Source of the DNA: Leptolyngbya sp. Heron Island J
GTDB lineage: Bacteria; Cyanobacteriota; Cyanobacteriia; Phormidesmidales; Phormidesmidaceae
Direction: 5' to 3'
DNA: 51,838 nt
NCBI RefSeq assembly: GCF_000482245.1
Contig: NZ_AWNH01000090.1
Coordinates: forward strand, 1 to 51,838
The notes under the pieces were generated by a model. The model saw only the letters and a program-made list of their open reading frames with translations, was not told the DNA's origin and did no database searches. Positions 42,051-51,815 of the stretch are shown here, piece after piece. The translations under genes were made by a program, and so were the position numbers. The stretch's first letter is position 1. The number at the start of each line of letters is the position of its first letter.

Positions 42051-45000
42051 GGTTTTTCCTCTCCTAATGAAGCTAAATATTGATATAGGTGCCACCGGGT
42101 TTGCACGTCTTGTTGGGCCTGCTGTAACAATTCTTTGGCAACCTGGGGCTGGCTGTGAACTAGCATTTTGAAACGATTTTCGGCATACATGGACTGTTCT
42201 AGCGGTAGCTTCGGCGCACGGCTATCAACAATCAGAGGATTTTCACCAGCCAAGTGACGACGTGGATCATAACGGTATAGCAGCCAGCGACCGGAATCAA
42301 CTATTGATTTTTGATGTCCCATGGCAGTGGACATGTTGATACCGTGGGCAATGCAGTGGGCATAGGCAATGATCAAAGAGGGGCCATCATAGGACTCGGC
42401 TTCTAGAAAAGCTTTGAGGGTGTGTTCATCGCGGGCCCCCATGGCTACACTGGCTACGTAGGCATGGCCATAGGTCATAGCCATTAGACCTAGATCTTTT
42501 TTCGCTGTTGTTTTACCACCGGCTGCAAACTTGGCTACAGCGGCTCTGGGTGTAGCCTTAGATTGTTGACCACCAGTATTGGAGTAGACTTCTGTATCGA
42601 GAACAAGGATATTAATGTTGCGATCGCAACTTAGCACATGATCCAATCCACCGTAGCCAATATCATAGCCCCAGCCATCACCCCCCACAATCCAGACACT
42701 CTTTTTCACAAGATAGTCCGTCAGAGGCAGCAGCCGTTGGATCATCTCCTTCAGCTCTAAGGAAATCTCTTGCTCAATCATTTCCCCTAAAATTTCTTTG
42801 AGATGACCGACACGTTCCCGCTGCTCTGCAATATCCGCCTCATCTTTTTGCGATGCCTGCAAAATTTGCTGAGCCAGTTGCTCCATCGGAGAAAAGCCAA
42901 CTTCCACCACCATCTCTGAATCGACCTGCTGCAGAAGTTGAGCGGCATAGTCTGCCTGCTTATCAATCGACACCCGGAACCCCAAGCCAAATTCCGCATT
43001 ATCTTCAAACAGTGAGTTGGACCAGGCCGGTCCACGCCCCTCTGCATTATGGCTCCAGGGCGTGGTGGGTAAGTTGCCACCATAGATAGAAGAACAGCCG
43101 GTGGCATTGGCTACCAGTAAGCGATCGCCAAACAGCTGGGTGAGCAGTTTAAGATAGGGCGTCTCACCACAGCCAGCGCAAGCACCCGAAAATTCAAACA
43201 AGGGTTGCTGCATTTGCTGTTGACTAATCTTATGGAGATTGAGTTGCTGTCGATCGGGATCAGGCAGATTGAGAAAGAACTCCCAATTAGGTTTCTCCTG
43301 CTGTCGTAAATCAACAACCTTATGCGTGCCATTGGCCGAGGCCTTCTGATAGACAGGCGTCATATTGATCGCCTTATGTCGAGGAATCGACTTATTCCTG
43401 GCCGGACAGACATCAACACAGACACCACACCCAGTACAATCTTCAGCCGCTACCTGGAGGGTAAATTCTTGTCCTGACCACTCGCGAGCGGGGGTGTGCT
43501 GAAAGTTCTCTGGGGCTCCATCTAATGCCTCAGGTTGGTACACTTTGCCACGAATAACGCCATGGGGACAGGCCATCACACACTTACCACATTGAACACA
43601 GACATCCGGGTCCCACACAGGAATCGCCTGAGCAATGTTGCGTTTCTCCCACTGAGCCGTGCCTGTCGGATAGGTGCCATCACAGGGCAACGCACTCACA
43701 GGAATGGTATCCCCCTGGCGCTGCATCATCTTGCCAAGAACAGTTTTTACAAAATCAGGTGCTGTATCGGGTACTGGAGAGTTTAGTGGTGGAACCTGAC
43801 TGTTCTGTTGGCTACTCTGTTGGCTGCTCTGCGTTGCTTCTGGCAAAGGGATCTTATACAGATTTTGCAGGGTTTGCTCCACCGCATCCAGGTTCATCGA
43901 TACAACTGAGTCACCTTTTTTGGCATAGGTTTTGGTAATCGATGCCCGAATGGCTTTAACCGCTTCAGCGGTAGGCAAAATCTTTGATAGAGCAAAGAAA
44001 CACGTCTGCATCACCGTATTAATCCGACCGCCTAAACCAACAGCGCGGGCCACATCATAAGCATTAATGGCATATACCTCAAGCTGTTTTTGCAGAATCT
44101 GGATCTGGATGCGTTTAGGGAGCTGATTCCATATTTGGTCGAGCGCATAGGGAGCATTTAACAACAATGTGGCTCCTGGCATCGCTGGACCTAAAATATC
44201 AAGCTGGTCTAAGAGCATCCATTGGTGGCAAGCAATAAAATTTGCCTGATTAATCAGGTAAGGAGCATGGATCGCATCAGAGCCAAAACGCAGGTGAGAG
44301 ATGGTCACCGAACCCGACTTTTTCGAATCGTAAACAAAGTAACCTTGAGCACAGTTGTTTGTGGCCTCACCAATAATTTTGATCGTATTTTTATTAGCGC
44401 CTACTGTTCCATCTGAACCTAGACCGTAAAAAATGGCACGGATAGTTTGGTCTGACTCGATTGAAAAGGTCTCATCGTAGTTCAAACTGCTGTAGGTAAT
44501 GTCATCGTCAATGCCAATGGTAAAGTGGTTTTTGGGCTCTTTTTGATTATGTTGAAATCCATCTAGTAAAAGATTATCAAAAACAGCCTTAACCATGGCC
44601 GGGGTAAATTCTTTAGACGATAGGCCATATCGTCCCCCTACAATCATCGGCAATGCATTATCGATGGTGGTAAATCGCTCCTCTAGGAGGGCTGTCAGCA
44701 CATCTAAATACAGCGGTTCCCCGACACTCCCTGGTTCCTTTGTCCGATCTAACACACTGATTGCCTTGACGGTTTTGGGTAGCACTGCGACAAACTTTTG
44801 GGCATCAAAGGGACGATAGAGTCGTACCTTGACCACACCGACATTTTCTCCCACCTCATTGAGGGCATCCACCGTTGCCTGAACCGTTTCACAACCAGAC
44901 CCCATTAGCACCATCACCCGTTCTGCATCAGGAGCACCATAATATTGAAACGGCTGATATTGTCGACCTGTGAGCTGGGCAAATCTGTTCATGGCTTGCT

Positions 45001-45748
45001 CAACAATATCCACACAGCGAGGATAGTAGGGATTCACGGCTTCTCGGGCCTGGAAGAAGACATCGGGATTCTGTGCTGTCCCTCGAATCACTGGATGGTC
45101 CGGACTCAGAGCCCGTTGACGATGTTGGGTAATCAGTTCGTTATCGATTAGAGAACGCAAACTCTCATCGGAAAGGGTATCTATTTTTTGAATTTCATGG
45201 GAGGTGCGGAAACCATCGAAAAAGTGAATAAAGGGAACCCGGCTGGCAAGGGAGGCAAGGGTTGCGATCGCAGCCATATCCTGAGCTTCCTGCACTGAGG
45301 CCGAACACAGCAGGCCAAACCCGGTACTGCGAGCCGCCATCACATCGCTATGGTCACCAAAAATTGACAGCGCCTGGGCCGCCACCGACCGTGCCGCGAC
45401 ATGAATCACACAGGGTGTTAGCTCCCCGGCAATCTTATATAGATTAGGCAACATTAACAGCAGTCCCTGAGAGGCCGTAAATGTTGTCGTCAGTGCCCCT
45501 GTCTGCAAGGAACCATGGATGGCTCCTGCCACTCCCCCTTCACTCTGCATTTCTATAATGGTGGGTACTGTACCCCACAGATTAGGCTTTTTGCCAGCCG
45601 CCCAGGCATCGGCCCATTCTCCCATCGGTGAAGCCGGGGTAATCGGATAAATCGCAATTACTTCATTTAACGCATACGCCACCCGGGCAACGGCTTCATT
45701 GCCATCCAGTGTGGCAGCGGGGGGCTGGTGCAATAGGGTGGTCGTCAT
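42047..45748 (-). CDS. nifJ: Pyruvate:ferredoxin (flavodoxin) oxidoreductase
   Basis: This 1233-residue single-chain enzyme oxidises pyruvate to acetyl-CoA and CO2, reducing ferredoxin or flavodoxin. Domains in order: pyrimidine-binding TPP domain (ATLDGNEAVARVAYALNEV, with YPITPASPMGEWAD), domain II, gamma-like domain (GLGSDGTVGANKNTIKIIG), a two-cluster ferredoxin domain (CVQCGKCVMACPHG and CTGCGVCVDVCPARN), and a TPP-pyrophosphate domain (CAGCGETPYLKLL, GGDGWGYDIGYGGLDHVL). All cluster cysteines are present. The likely start is ATG 45748, 9 nt inside the open frame. It heads an operon with a 43-aa peptide, a DHOD-like gene, pfk and hypD. Confidence 0.97.
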   Translation of the reverse strand: MTTTLLHQPPAATLDGNEAVARVAYALNEVIAIYPITPASPMGEWADAWAAGKKPNLWGTVPTIIEMQSEGGVAGAIHGSLQTGALTTTFTASQGLLLMLPNLYKIAGELTPCVIHVAARSVAAQALSIFGDHSDVMAARSTGFGLLCSASVQEAQDMAAIATLASLASRVPFIHFFDGFRTSHEIQKIDTLSDESLRSLIDNELITQHRQRALSPDHPVIRGTAQNPDVFFQAREAVNPYYPRCVDIVEQAMNRFAQLTGRQYQPFQYYGAPDAERVMVLMGSGCETVQATVDALNEVGENVGVVKVRLYRPFDAQKFVAVLPKTVKAISVLDRTKEPGSVGEPLYLDVLTALLEERFTTIDNALPMIVGGRYGLSSKEFTPAMVKAVFDNLLLDGFQHNQKEPKNHFTIGIDDDITYSSLNYDETFSIESDQTIRAIFYGLGSDGTVGANKNTIKIIGEATNNCAQGYFVYDSKKSGSVTISHLRFGSDAIHAPYLINQANFIACHQWMLLDQLDILGPAMPGATLLLNAPYALDQIWNQLPKRIQIQILQKQLEVYAINAYDVARAVGLGGRINTVMQTCFFALSKILPTAEAVKAIRASITKTYAKKGDSVVSMNLDAVEQTLQNLYKIPLPEATQSSQQSSQQNSQVPPLNSPVPDTAPDFVKTVLGKMMQRQGDTIPVSALPCDGTYPTGTAQWEKRNIAQAIPVWDPDVCVQCGKCVMACPHGVIRGKVYQPEALDGAPENFQHTPAREWSGQEFTLQVAAEDCTGCGVCVDVCPARNKSIPRHKAINMTPVYQKASANGTHKVVDLRQQEKPNWEFFLNLPDPDRQQLNLHKISQQQMQQPLFEFSGACAGCGETPYLKLLTQLFGDRLLVANATGCSSIYGGNLPTTPWSHNAEGRGPAWSNSLFEDNAEFGLGFRVSIDKQADYAAQLLQQVDSEMVVEVGFSPMEQLAQQILQASQKDEADIAEQRERVGHLKEILGEMIEQEISLELKEMIQRLLPLTDYLVKKSVWIVGGDGWGYDIGYGGLDHVLSCDRNINILVLDTEVYSNTGGQQSKATPRAAVAKFAAGGKTTAKKDLGLMAMTYGHAYVASVAMGARDEHTLKAFLEAESYDGPSLIIAYAHCIAHGINMSTAMGHQKSIVDSGRWLLYRYDPRRHLAGENPLIVDSRAPKLPLEQSMYAENRFKMLVHSQPQVAKELLQQAQQDVQTRWHLYQYLASLGEEKP

Positions 45749-45952
45749 CGGTTGCAATCCTCCATCGGGGTTTCAACAACAGGCTGATGAAACCAGCGGT
45801 ATCTAACATCTTTAGAGTACGCAGGAAGTTTGAGGATGTTATGAGGGCTACAGCTATTCCAGGAGGGGAAAATACTACTGACAAAAATTCTCGCCCCCCT
45901 AATATCATGGAGCCATCCCTGAATGGACAACAACTCTATTAACCGACTTTAC

Positions 45953-48475
45953 CTACAAGAGGAGCTCTGATTTGAGCGTTGACTGCTGACGATGGTTAGT
46001 ATCCTCACATTTTTGAGCAGCCGATACTAATGCATTGTCTAAGATTTGCTCGATGCGATCGCACTTAACAAATTCCATCTCCTGCCGCACATGATCTGGC
46101 ACATCCACCAGATCCTTTTCATTTTGCAGCGGCAACAGGACGCGACGAATACCAGCCCGGTGAGCGGCCAATACCTTCTCTCGAATGCCCCCCACAGGCA
46201 ACACATCACCACTGAGGTCAATTTCCCCGGTCATGGCCGTATCCGTGCGTACCGACTGATGCAGCAATAGCGAAGCCATCGCCGTTAGCATGGTTACCCC
46301 AGCTGAGGGACCATCCTTGGGAATGGCTCCGGCAGGGACATGCAGATGCACTCCGTTATCCTTTAATAGAGCTAGATCAATGCCTAAATCCTCGGCATGG
46401 GACCAAATGTAAGAGCGAGCGATGCGGACCGACTCTTCCATCACATCACCGAGCTGTCCGGTCAAAGTCAACTCTTTACCCTGGGGTAATAGCACCGCTT
46501 CAACAAAGAGCACATCGCCTCCAGCCAGGGTCCAGGCCAAACCTGTTGCCACCCCTGGTTGAGGTCGCTGTCGTCGCTCATCTCGCAAATAGCGCGGTGG
46601 ACCTAACCAGGTTTCCAACTGTTCAGGATGGATATGAACCGAGATTGTTTCCCCAGCCGCATACTTCACGGCAATTTTGCGACAGAGACTGCCCAGCTGT
46701 TGCTCTAAATGGCGCACACCCGCTTCTCGGGTATAGTGATCAATCACCAGGCGTAGAGTCACTTCTGGCAAAATAATCGCATCCTTGGGTAAACCGGCTT
46801 TTTCTAGCTGCCGGGGAAGTAGATAGGTTTGTGCGATCGCAAGCTTATCGCGATCGGCATAACCTGACAGTTCTACCAACTCTAATCGGTCCAATAAGGG
46901 CGGCGGCACCTTCGAGAGATCATTGGCCGTGCCAATAAAGATTACCTGAGACAGGTCAAAATCCACATCCAAATACAAATCATGGAAGCAATAGTTTTGC
47001 TGTGGATCGAGAATTTCCAACAATACCGACGCCGGGTCTCCCCGATAATCCATCCCTACCTTATCCAGCTCATCCAGCATGATCACCGGGTTCTTCACAC
47101 CAGCCCGATGAATTGCCTGAATAATCCGGCCTGGCATCGCACCGATATAGGTACGACGGTGTCCTCGCAACTCGGCTTCATCCCGTAGTCCGCCCAGACT
47201 GATGCGTTCAAACGGACGGCCCAACGCCCGAGCAATTGAGCGACCCAGGCTGGTTTTACCCACCCCTGGCGGTCCCACAAAACAAACCACCGTGCCGATA
47301 GCATAGCGTTCTGCCTGTACTTGAATGGATTCATCAGTATCAGATGGCTGTTGCTGACGTTTGAGTTTAAAGGTAGCTAAATGCTCAATAATGCGCTCTT
47401 TTACTTTTTTTAGACCATAATGATCTGCATCGAGAACAGTATTAGCATTTTGCAAATCTAAATTATCCTCAACGATTTTCTGCCACGGCATTTCTAGCAA
47501 CCAGTCCAGATAGGTGCGAATGACCCCACCTTCCGCAGAACTAATACCAATGCGTTCAAGCCGAGCCAGCTCCCGCTTTACTTGTTTCTCAGCCACTTCT
47601 GGTAGAGTAGTTGCTTCCAGAGTTTGGCGGAGGTCAGCAATTTCTTCTTGGTCAGGACTACCTTGCCCCAGTTCCTCTTGAATTTTCTTTAATTGCTGTC
47701 GTAGGAAAAATTCTCGTTGCTGCTCATCGATTTCCTTTTTGGTTTCCCCTAAAATTTGACTGCGCAGCCGTTGTTCCTCGACATATTTTTGTAAGTCGCC
47801 TAGCACCTGTCTGAGTAGAGTCTCCAAATGATTTTCAGCCAATGCCGCCTGGATTTGCAGCACATCCTGCTGCATCAAAATAACTGACTGATAAGCGATT
47901 TGAGCGGCATCGTCATTGTTGATTAAAACAGCTAACAATTCGTCAGGAAAGTTGGGGTTAACAGCTGCAGTTTCTTCCCAAAGCGACTTGATGGCATCAT
48001 TCAGGGCATTGATGGTTGCCGCCTCTCCCCCAGCTGCTACAGCAGCCTCCACTGTCAACGCCGGCAGCCTGCGAAACTCAACTTCAAATCCTTGATCGGT
48101 GACACATAATTTCTCCAGCTGTATACGCTCTAATCCCTCAACCAGCAACTGAATCGGACCGATGGGCAATCGTGCCATCCGCCGCACCGCACCAAGGGTA
48201 GCGACAGAATATAGATCGGATAAATTCTTGGCTTCCGCTTCTGCGTCACGGGTCTTCGCCAATCGCTTGAGACATTCTGGACGCATTGCTGCAATCACCA
48301 GCTGCTTATTCTCTGTGGCCACGGCTGTTTCCACAGAAGTAATGGAATGGGGACGTCCAGCCACTAATGGTAGAGTAATGGCGGGCAATAGTACGGTGTC
48401 TCGCACCGGGAGGAGAAACCCGGATTCGAGTTGAGCAATTTTTTTAGCGGAATGGGGTAGCCACAGCATGGTCAT
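45953..48475 (-). CDS. lon: ATP-dependent Lon protease
   Basis: This 840-residue cytosolic AAA+ serine protease degrades misfolded and regulatory proteins. It has an N-terminal LON substrate domain (LLPVRDTVLLPAITLPL onward), a coiled-coil region, an AAA module with Walker A GPPGVGKTSLG near 398 and MLDELDKVG, and a protease domain with the Ser-Lys dyad: Ser in PKDGPSAGVTM near 723 and Lys in GGIREKVLAAHRAG. Length is slightly longer than E. coli Lon. As far as I recall, lon is missing from the common model cyanobacteria, so its presence here is notable. The gap to nifJ is 204 bp, enough for a separate promoter. Confidence 0.95.
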   Translation of the reverse strand: MTMLWLPHSAKKIAQLESGFLLPVRDTVLLPAITLPLVAGRPHSITSVETAVATENKQLVIAAMRPECLKRLAKTRDAEAEAKNLSDLYSVATLGAVRRMARLPIGPIQLLVEGLERIQLEKLCVTDQGFEVEFRRLPALTVEAAVAAGGEAATINALNDAIKSLWEETAAVNPNFPDELLAVLINNDDAAQIAYQSVILMQQDVLQIQAALAENHLETLLRQVLGDLQKYVEEQRLRSQILGETKKEIDEQQREFFLRQQLKKIQEELGQGSPDQEEIADLRQTLEATTLPEVAEKQVKRELARLERIGISSAEGGVIRTYLDWLLEMPWQKIVEDNLDLQNANTVLDADHYGLKKVKERIIEHLATFKLKRQQQPSDTDESIQVQAERYAIGTVVCFVGPPGVGKTSLGRSIARALGRPFERISLGGLRDEAELRGHRRTYIGAMPGRIIQAIHRAGVKNPVIMLDELDKVGMDYRGDPASVLLEILDPQQNYCFHDLYLDVDFDLSQVIFIGTANDLSKVPPPLLDRLELVELSGYADRDKLAIAQTYLLPRQLEKAGLPKDAIILPEVTLRLVIDHYTREAGVRHLEQQLGSLCRKIAVKYAAGETISVHIHPEQLETWLGPPRYLRDERRQRPQPGVATGLAWTLAGGDVLFVEAVLLPQGKELTLTGQLGDVMEESVRIARSYIWSHAEDLGIDLALLKDNGVHLHVPAGAIPKDGPSAGVTMLTAMASLLLHQSVRTDTAMTGEIDLSGDVLPVGGIREKVLAAHRAGIRRVLLPLQNEKDLVDVPDHVRQEMEFVKCDRIEQILDNALVSAAQKCEDTNHRQQSTLKSELLL

Positions 48476-48693
48476 TATTTCCCCCCTTGTGATGGGTAAG
48501 CGCTCTACAGAATAGTGACTACATAGGGACTCACATTATTCTCTTGAGAAACAACAGCTTTGTGCAAGCTCGCCATAACATCCAGCCTTAATCAGTCCTG
48601 TCAACAGATAGAAGGATTTAACTGAATATACTTCTAGTATAAGACGAAGAGGATAGTCGCATGATGAGTTAAACCGTACCTGTAGATTGTGAT

Positions 48694-49185
48694 TTATGTT
48701 TTGTATCGATTTATTGCATCTACTAGTTGGTCAGGGTGTTGCGAACCTATAAGCAAGCGTCGACCATCTTTAAAGACAATTTGTACCCCTTGATTACCGC
48801 TGACTGTATAGGCTTTGCCCCCCAGCCCAAACCGGATACCCCAGCCATCAAAATCACGTAGTGGACGATATTTTCGTGCTTCGTAGGTTTGAATTGCGTT
48901 GTAGTCAATATATTTAGAACAAAACGGGAAGGGCAAAGCATGAAGATGCAAACCATTGGCTCGAACCTCTGTCCGCATACCTCCCCCTAGGAACAGCAGC
49001 GGCATGGCAATACCAAATGCGAACCAATAGATTATCAGCATCAGATCAGGGGCAGATCGAGTTCCCACAGGCTGACCAGCAATCAGCTGTTGGTAAGCCG
49101 AATACCATATGAGACCTGCGATTGGCAAAATCACTAACCAAACCCAGCCCAGACTGCTAAATCGCTGAACTTCTTGATAGCTCAT
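48694..49185 (-). CDS. Two-span membrane protein (DUF6141-like)
   Basis: This 163-residue protein has two N-terminal membrane helices (about 13-33 and 47-67) and a C-terminal beta-rich domain of PH-like character (MRTEVRANGLHLHALPFPF, YDFDGWGIRFGLGGKAYTV-like region and GVQIVFKDGRRLLIGSQHPDQL). The name DUF6141 is my best guess. The ATG at 49185 overlaps the stop of the upstream condensation-domain gene (ATGA), so the two are translationally coupled and may act together at a membrane. Confidence 0.6.
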   Translation of the reverse strand: MSYQEVQRFSSLGWVWLVILPIAGLIWYSAYQQLIAGQPVGTRSAPDLMLIIYWFAFGIAMPLLFLGGGMRTEVRANGLHLHALPFPFCSKYIDYNAIQTYEARKYRPLRDFDGWGIRFGLGGKAYTVSGNQGVQIVFKDGRRLLIGSQHPDQLVDAINRYKT

Positions 49186-50552
49186 TTAGATGCCTCCTTA
49201 ATGACAGCCTCTTCTAGATATTTCATTGCGGTATCTTTAAGCTGCATGATCGTACTGGTCTCAATGAAGGTTTCTCCATAGGTCAGAGTGAGATTCATGT
49301 TGCCGCCGACGGTAACCACCTCCAATACTTTTTCAATAATGTCAGAATAAACAGCAGGCCCCATAAGCGCATCTAAATGCAAGCCCCCATAATCAACTGG
49401 AATACTTAATCGACCTAAATTGCTGATCGTCATTCCAGCAAACAATTTATCTAGACCTGTCCGTTTGACATAACTAACCGCCATCTTGTCATCTAAGTAG
49501 CCATGTTTTGCAAAGACCATGCCATCCAGAAATGATGGGGTCAGTAAGCTAAGTTTCTGTGCAGCAAAAATATTTTTGTCAGTTAGCTGCTGTCTCGTTT
49601 TTTTGTCAATGATGCGAGCCATTTCCCAAAAGGGACGCTCTTTAGCTGCTTTCAGTTTAAATTTTACTGCTGAGACATAAAATCCAACTGCTTCGTCCAC
49701 TGGCTTTGTCAGACGATTTCTAAAATCAACCGGCACTAGAATGTTGTGAAAATAATCATGGGCATCGCCCTGGATCTGTTTTTGAGCTTTCAGAAATGCA
49801 GTGTAGAGAGCACTATTGACGGTAACCTGTTCCTGCTGGCAGCAAGCCACTAGCATAGCTGTTTGAGATGGTGCCATGTCCCATCGTAAGACAGAGGCAC
49901 GGTGTCTCTGCCAAAAAGTATTGTGCAGATTTTGGTAATCTTCGTCATTAAAGGTAATCGCTTTACGTAGCCATTTTTGATTGATGCTTTTGATAATAAT
50001 TTTGCGAAGCCAGTTAACAGAAATAGAGGGTGGTAAATACTCTTGGGATGCTATAGGGATCACCTGCTTAGGCTCAGGTTCATAGGCAGGATGCCCTAAA
50101 TAGGTCATGAGGTCACGGATTAGGTATACCAATGAGCGACCATCGCAGATACTATGATGAGCCGTAATAATCAAGTCGGAAATCTCCGGCGACTCCAGTA
50201 AAATAATGCGAATCAACGGACCTGTTGCAATGAAGAAAGGCTGTTGCAGCTGGTCTGCAGCTACTTCGGTCCAATCTTTTTCAGTCGCTCTTGGTTTAGT
50301 TTCAATGGGGACTTCTGGTACATTCGTTTGGACAAACCATCCTGTGGCGTCATCGCCTAAATGAATACGGACTCCTAGCAGAGGATGTTTCTGTCTGGCC
50401 TTCAAAATTGCTGACTGCAGCAGTTTTGGAGTTACTTGGCCCCGGATTCTGGCTCCCATCACAATATTGGCATTGGGCATTCCCAAAAACCGACGTTCTG
50501 GACCATTCATTTTTTGTCGGAATCTGTTTTTTTGAGACGCTTGAGTCTTCAT
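49182..50552 (-). CDS. Condensation-domain acyltransferase (PapA5-like)
   Basis: This 456-residue stand-alone acyltransferase of the condensation/PapA/WS-DGAT superfamily carries the catalytic HHxxxDG motif as AHHSICDGRSL (near residue 132). The C-terminal half has ILVPVDFRNR, a typical structural motif, and ISNLGRL, as in PapA5-like proteins. Such enzymes esterify or amidate alcohols or amines with acyl-CoA or carrier-bound acyl groups. No NRPS or PKS genes lie in view. It is coupled by ATGA overlap to a two-TM protein downstream. Substrate unknown; the start could also be at MNGPERRFLGM (residue 15). Confidence 0.8.
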   Translation of the reverse strand: MKTQASQKNRFRQKMNGPERRFLGMPNANIVMGARIRGQVTPKLLQSAILKARQKHPLLGVRIHLGDDATGWFVQTNVPEVPIETKPRATEKDWTEVAADQLQQPFFIATGPLIRIILLESPEISDLIITAHHSICDGRSLVYLIRDLMTYLGHPAYEPEPKQVIPIASQEYLPPSISVNWLRKIIIKSINQKWLRKAITFNDEDYQNLHNTFWQRHRASVLRWDMAPSQTAMLVACCQQEQVTVNSALYTAFLKAQKQIQGDAHDYFHNILVPVDFRNRLTKPVDEAVGFYVSAVKFKLKAAKERPFWEMARIIDKKTRQQLTDKNIFAAQKLSLLTPSFLDGMVFAKHGYLDDKMAVSYVKRTGLDKLFAGMTISNLGRLSIPVDYGGLHLDALMGPAVYSDIIEKVLEVVTVGGNMNLTLTYGETFIETSTIMQLKDTAMKYLEEAVIKEASK

Positions 50553-50862
50553 TGCTACCCCTCCGCTTCCTCAATGTGTCAGCCGGACATTGAGGCCATA
50601 CGCCATCAGATCGACTACTCTCACCTTTAAGTTTGAGGGCAACCTATGAGGAACTTATGAGGAGATTTATGCTACGGATACAGAGTATTTTTTTAGGTTG
50701 AACAACATCGTAACTTTGATAAGTTTTTGTCTAGGAATTAGCTTTTCTATATACGACAAAATTTGAGCACTTAGGAATAGGGATGCAATTAGATTTTATT
50801 TTGGCTCAATAGCTGTTTCAGGGAGGTTGCTAACTTTAAGATGAGCAGGGTAGTGTCATGGA

Positions 50863-51420
50863 ATGAATCCTCCTGCCAGCCTACCTATGCTAACGCTTTC
50901 TAAGTTAATCGATGAGGACAAATGCTACGAGACTATTCGCACAATGCGTTGGCCTGAGGGCGTTTGCTGTATTGATTGTGGCTCGAAAAGCATTACTAAA
51001 CGAGGGAAGCATGACACCTATTCAGCGCGGCAACGCTATATCTGTGGGGAGTGTGGTCGTCACTTTGATGACTTAACCGACACCCTCTTTGCGGGTCGTC
51101 ATCAACCGTTACAGACCTGGATGGCGTGCTTATATCTGATGGGACTCAATGTCTCGAACCAACAAATTGCCGAAGAGTTGAGTCTGCACAAAGATGATGT
51201 GCATCAGATGACGAGTGAATTACGTCAAGCGGTGGCCGACAAGCGACCAGAAGTCCAGTTATCAGGGACGGTGGAGTTTGATGAAGTGTATGTGACAGCA
51301 GGCCATAAGGGGCAGCCAGAGAAGGTCAAAAAAAAGGGCGCAAGGGGCGCAGGCGGAAACTCAAAGGGTTTCGGGGGCACGGTACGCTCGAAACGGAGAA
51401 ACCGCCGATCTTCGGGATGA
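50863..51420 (+). CDS. IS1595-family transposase, N-terminal frame
   Basis: This 185-residue frame supplies the zinc ribbon (CCIDCGS and YICGECGRHF, about residues 34-65), a helix-turn-helix region and the first catalytic Asp of the ISXO2-like DDE core (TVEFDEVYV). After a run of eight A (51328-51335) the sequence leaves the family consensus, because the true continuation lies in the -1 frame (KGRKGRRRKLKGF..PPIFGM). The A-run contains the slippery heptamer A-AAA-AAG in register with the zero frame, so a -1 slip would give a full-length transposase of about 315 residues. It stops at TGA 51418-51420, overlapping the next ATG. Confidence 0.85.
   Translation: MNPPASLPMLTLSKLIDEDKCYETIRTMRWPEGVCCIDCGSKSITKRGKHDTYSARQRYICGECGRHFDDLTDTLFAGRHQPLQTWMACLYLMGLNVSNQQIAEELSLHKDDVHQMTSELRQAVADKRPEVQLSGTVEFDEVYVTAGHKGQPEKVKKKGARGAGGNSKGFGGTVRSKRRNRRSSG
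51328..51336 (+). other. Slippery A8-G site for -1 frameshifting
   Basis: Eight A followed by G, read as AAA AAA AAG in the zero frame. The -1 frame is open from here through the second transposase frame. This is the classic geometry for programmed -1 frameshifting or transcriptional slippage in bacterial insertion sequences. Confidence 0.6.
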
Positions 51421-51815
51421 TTCAGCGAGGCGGAGAGGTGGTGATTAAAATGCTGTCAAATGTTCAACAACAAACTATTAAGCCAATCATTCAGTCCATC
51501 GTGAAACCTGGCACCCTCATCTATACCGACGAGTATGATATCTATGCTCGTCTAGAGAGTTGGGGATATACTCACAAAAGTGTTTGCCACAGTGCCGGAG
51601 AATATGCCCGAGATGACGATGGCGATGGTTTCTGTGAAGTCCATGTCAATACGATGGAAGGCTTCTGGTCATTGCTGCGGTCATGGTTGAGACCTCATCG
51701 AGGTATCTCACAAGAGAAATTGCCGATATATTTGGGGTTCTTTGAGTTTGTGCATAATGCCAGAAAAAGGGGGAAAGCCTTGCTGGGTAGTCTATTGAGT
51801 ACATTGCTCGTCTAA
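51417..51815 (+). CDS. IS1595-family transposase, C-terminal frame
   Basis: This 132-residue frame supplies the rest of the ISXO2-like catalytic core: MIQRGGEVVIKML, the second Asp in LIYTDEYDIY, and the third catalytic position in HVNTMEGFWSLLRSWL. It lies in the -1 frame relative to the upstream part and continues open upstream to the A8 run, so it is probably expressed mainly as a fusion. The ATG at 51417 (ATGA overlap) could also allow re-initiation of a truncated form. The stop at 51813-51815 abuts the terminal repeat. Confidence 0.85.
   Translation: MIQRGGEVVIKMLSNVQQQTIKPIIQSIVKPGTLIYTDEYDIYARLESWGYTHKSVCHSAGEYARDDDGDGFCEVHVNTMEGFWSLLRSWLRPHRGISQEKLPIYLGFFEFVHNARKRGKALLGSLLSTLLV

Noticed and set aside
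45709-45942. Open frame of 77 codons between nifJ and lon on the plus strand
   Set aside because: Overlaps the nifJ start, has no family character or ribosome site, and is explained by the leader regions of the two minus-strand genes.
50863-51815. Transposase as a frameshifted pseudogene
   Set aside because: The slip site is an in-register A-AAA-AAG heptamer with an open -1 frame and a full catalytic core, so programmed frameshifting is more likely.
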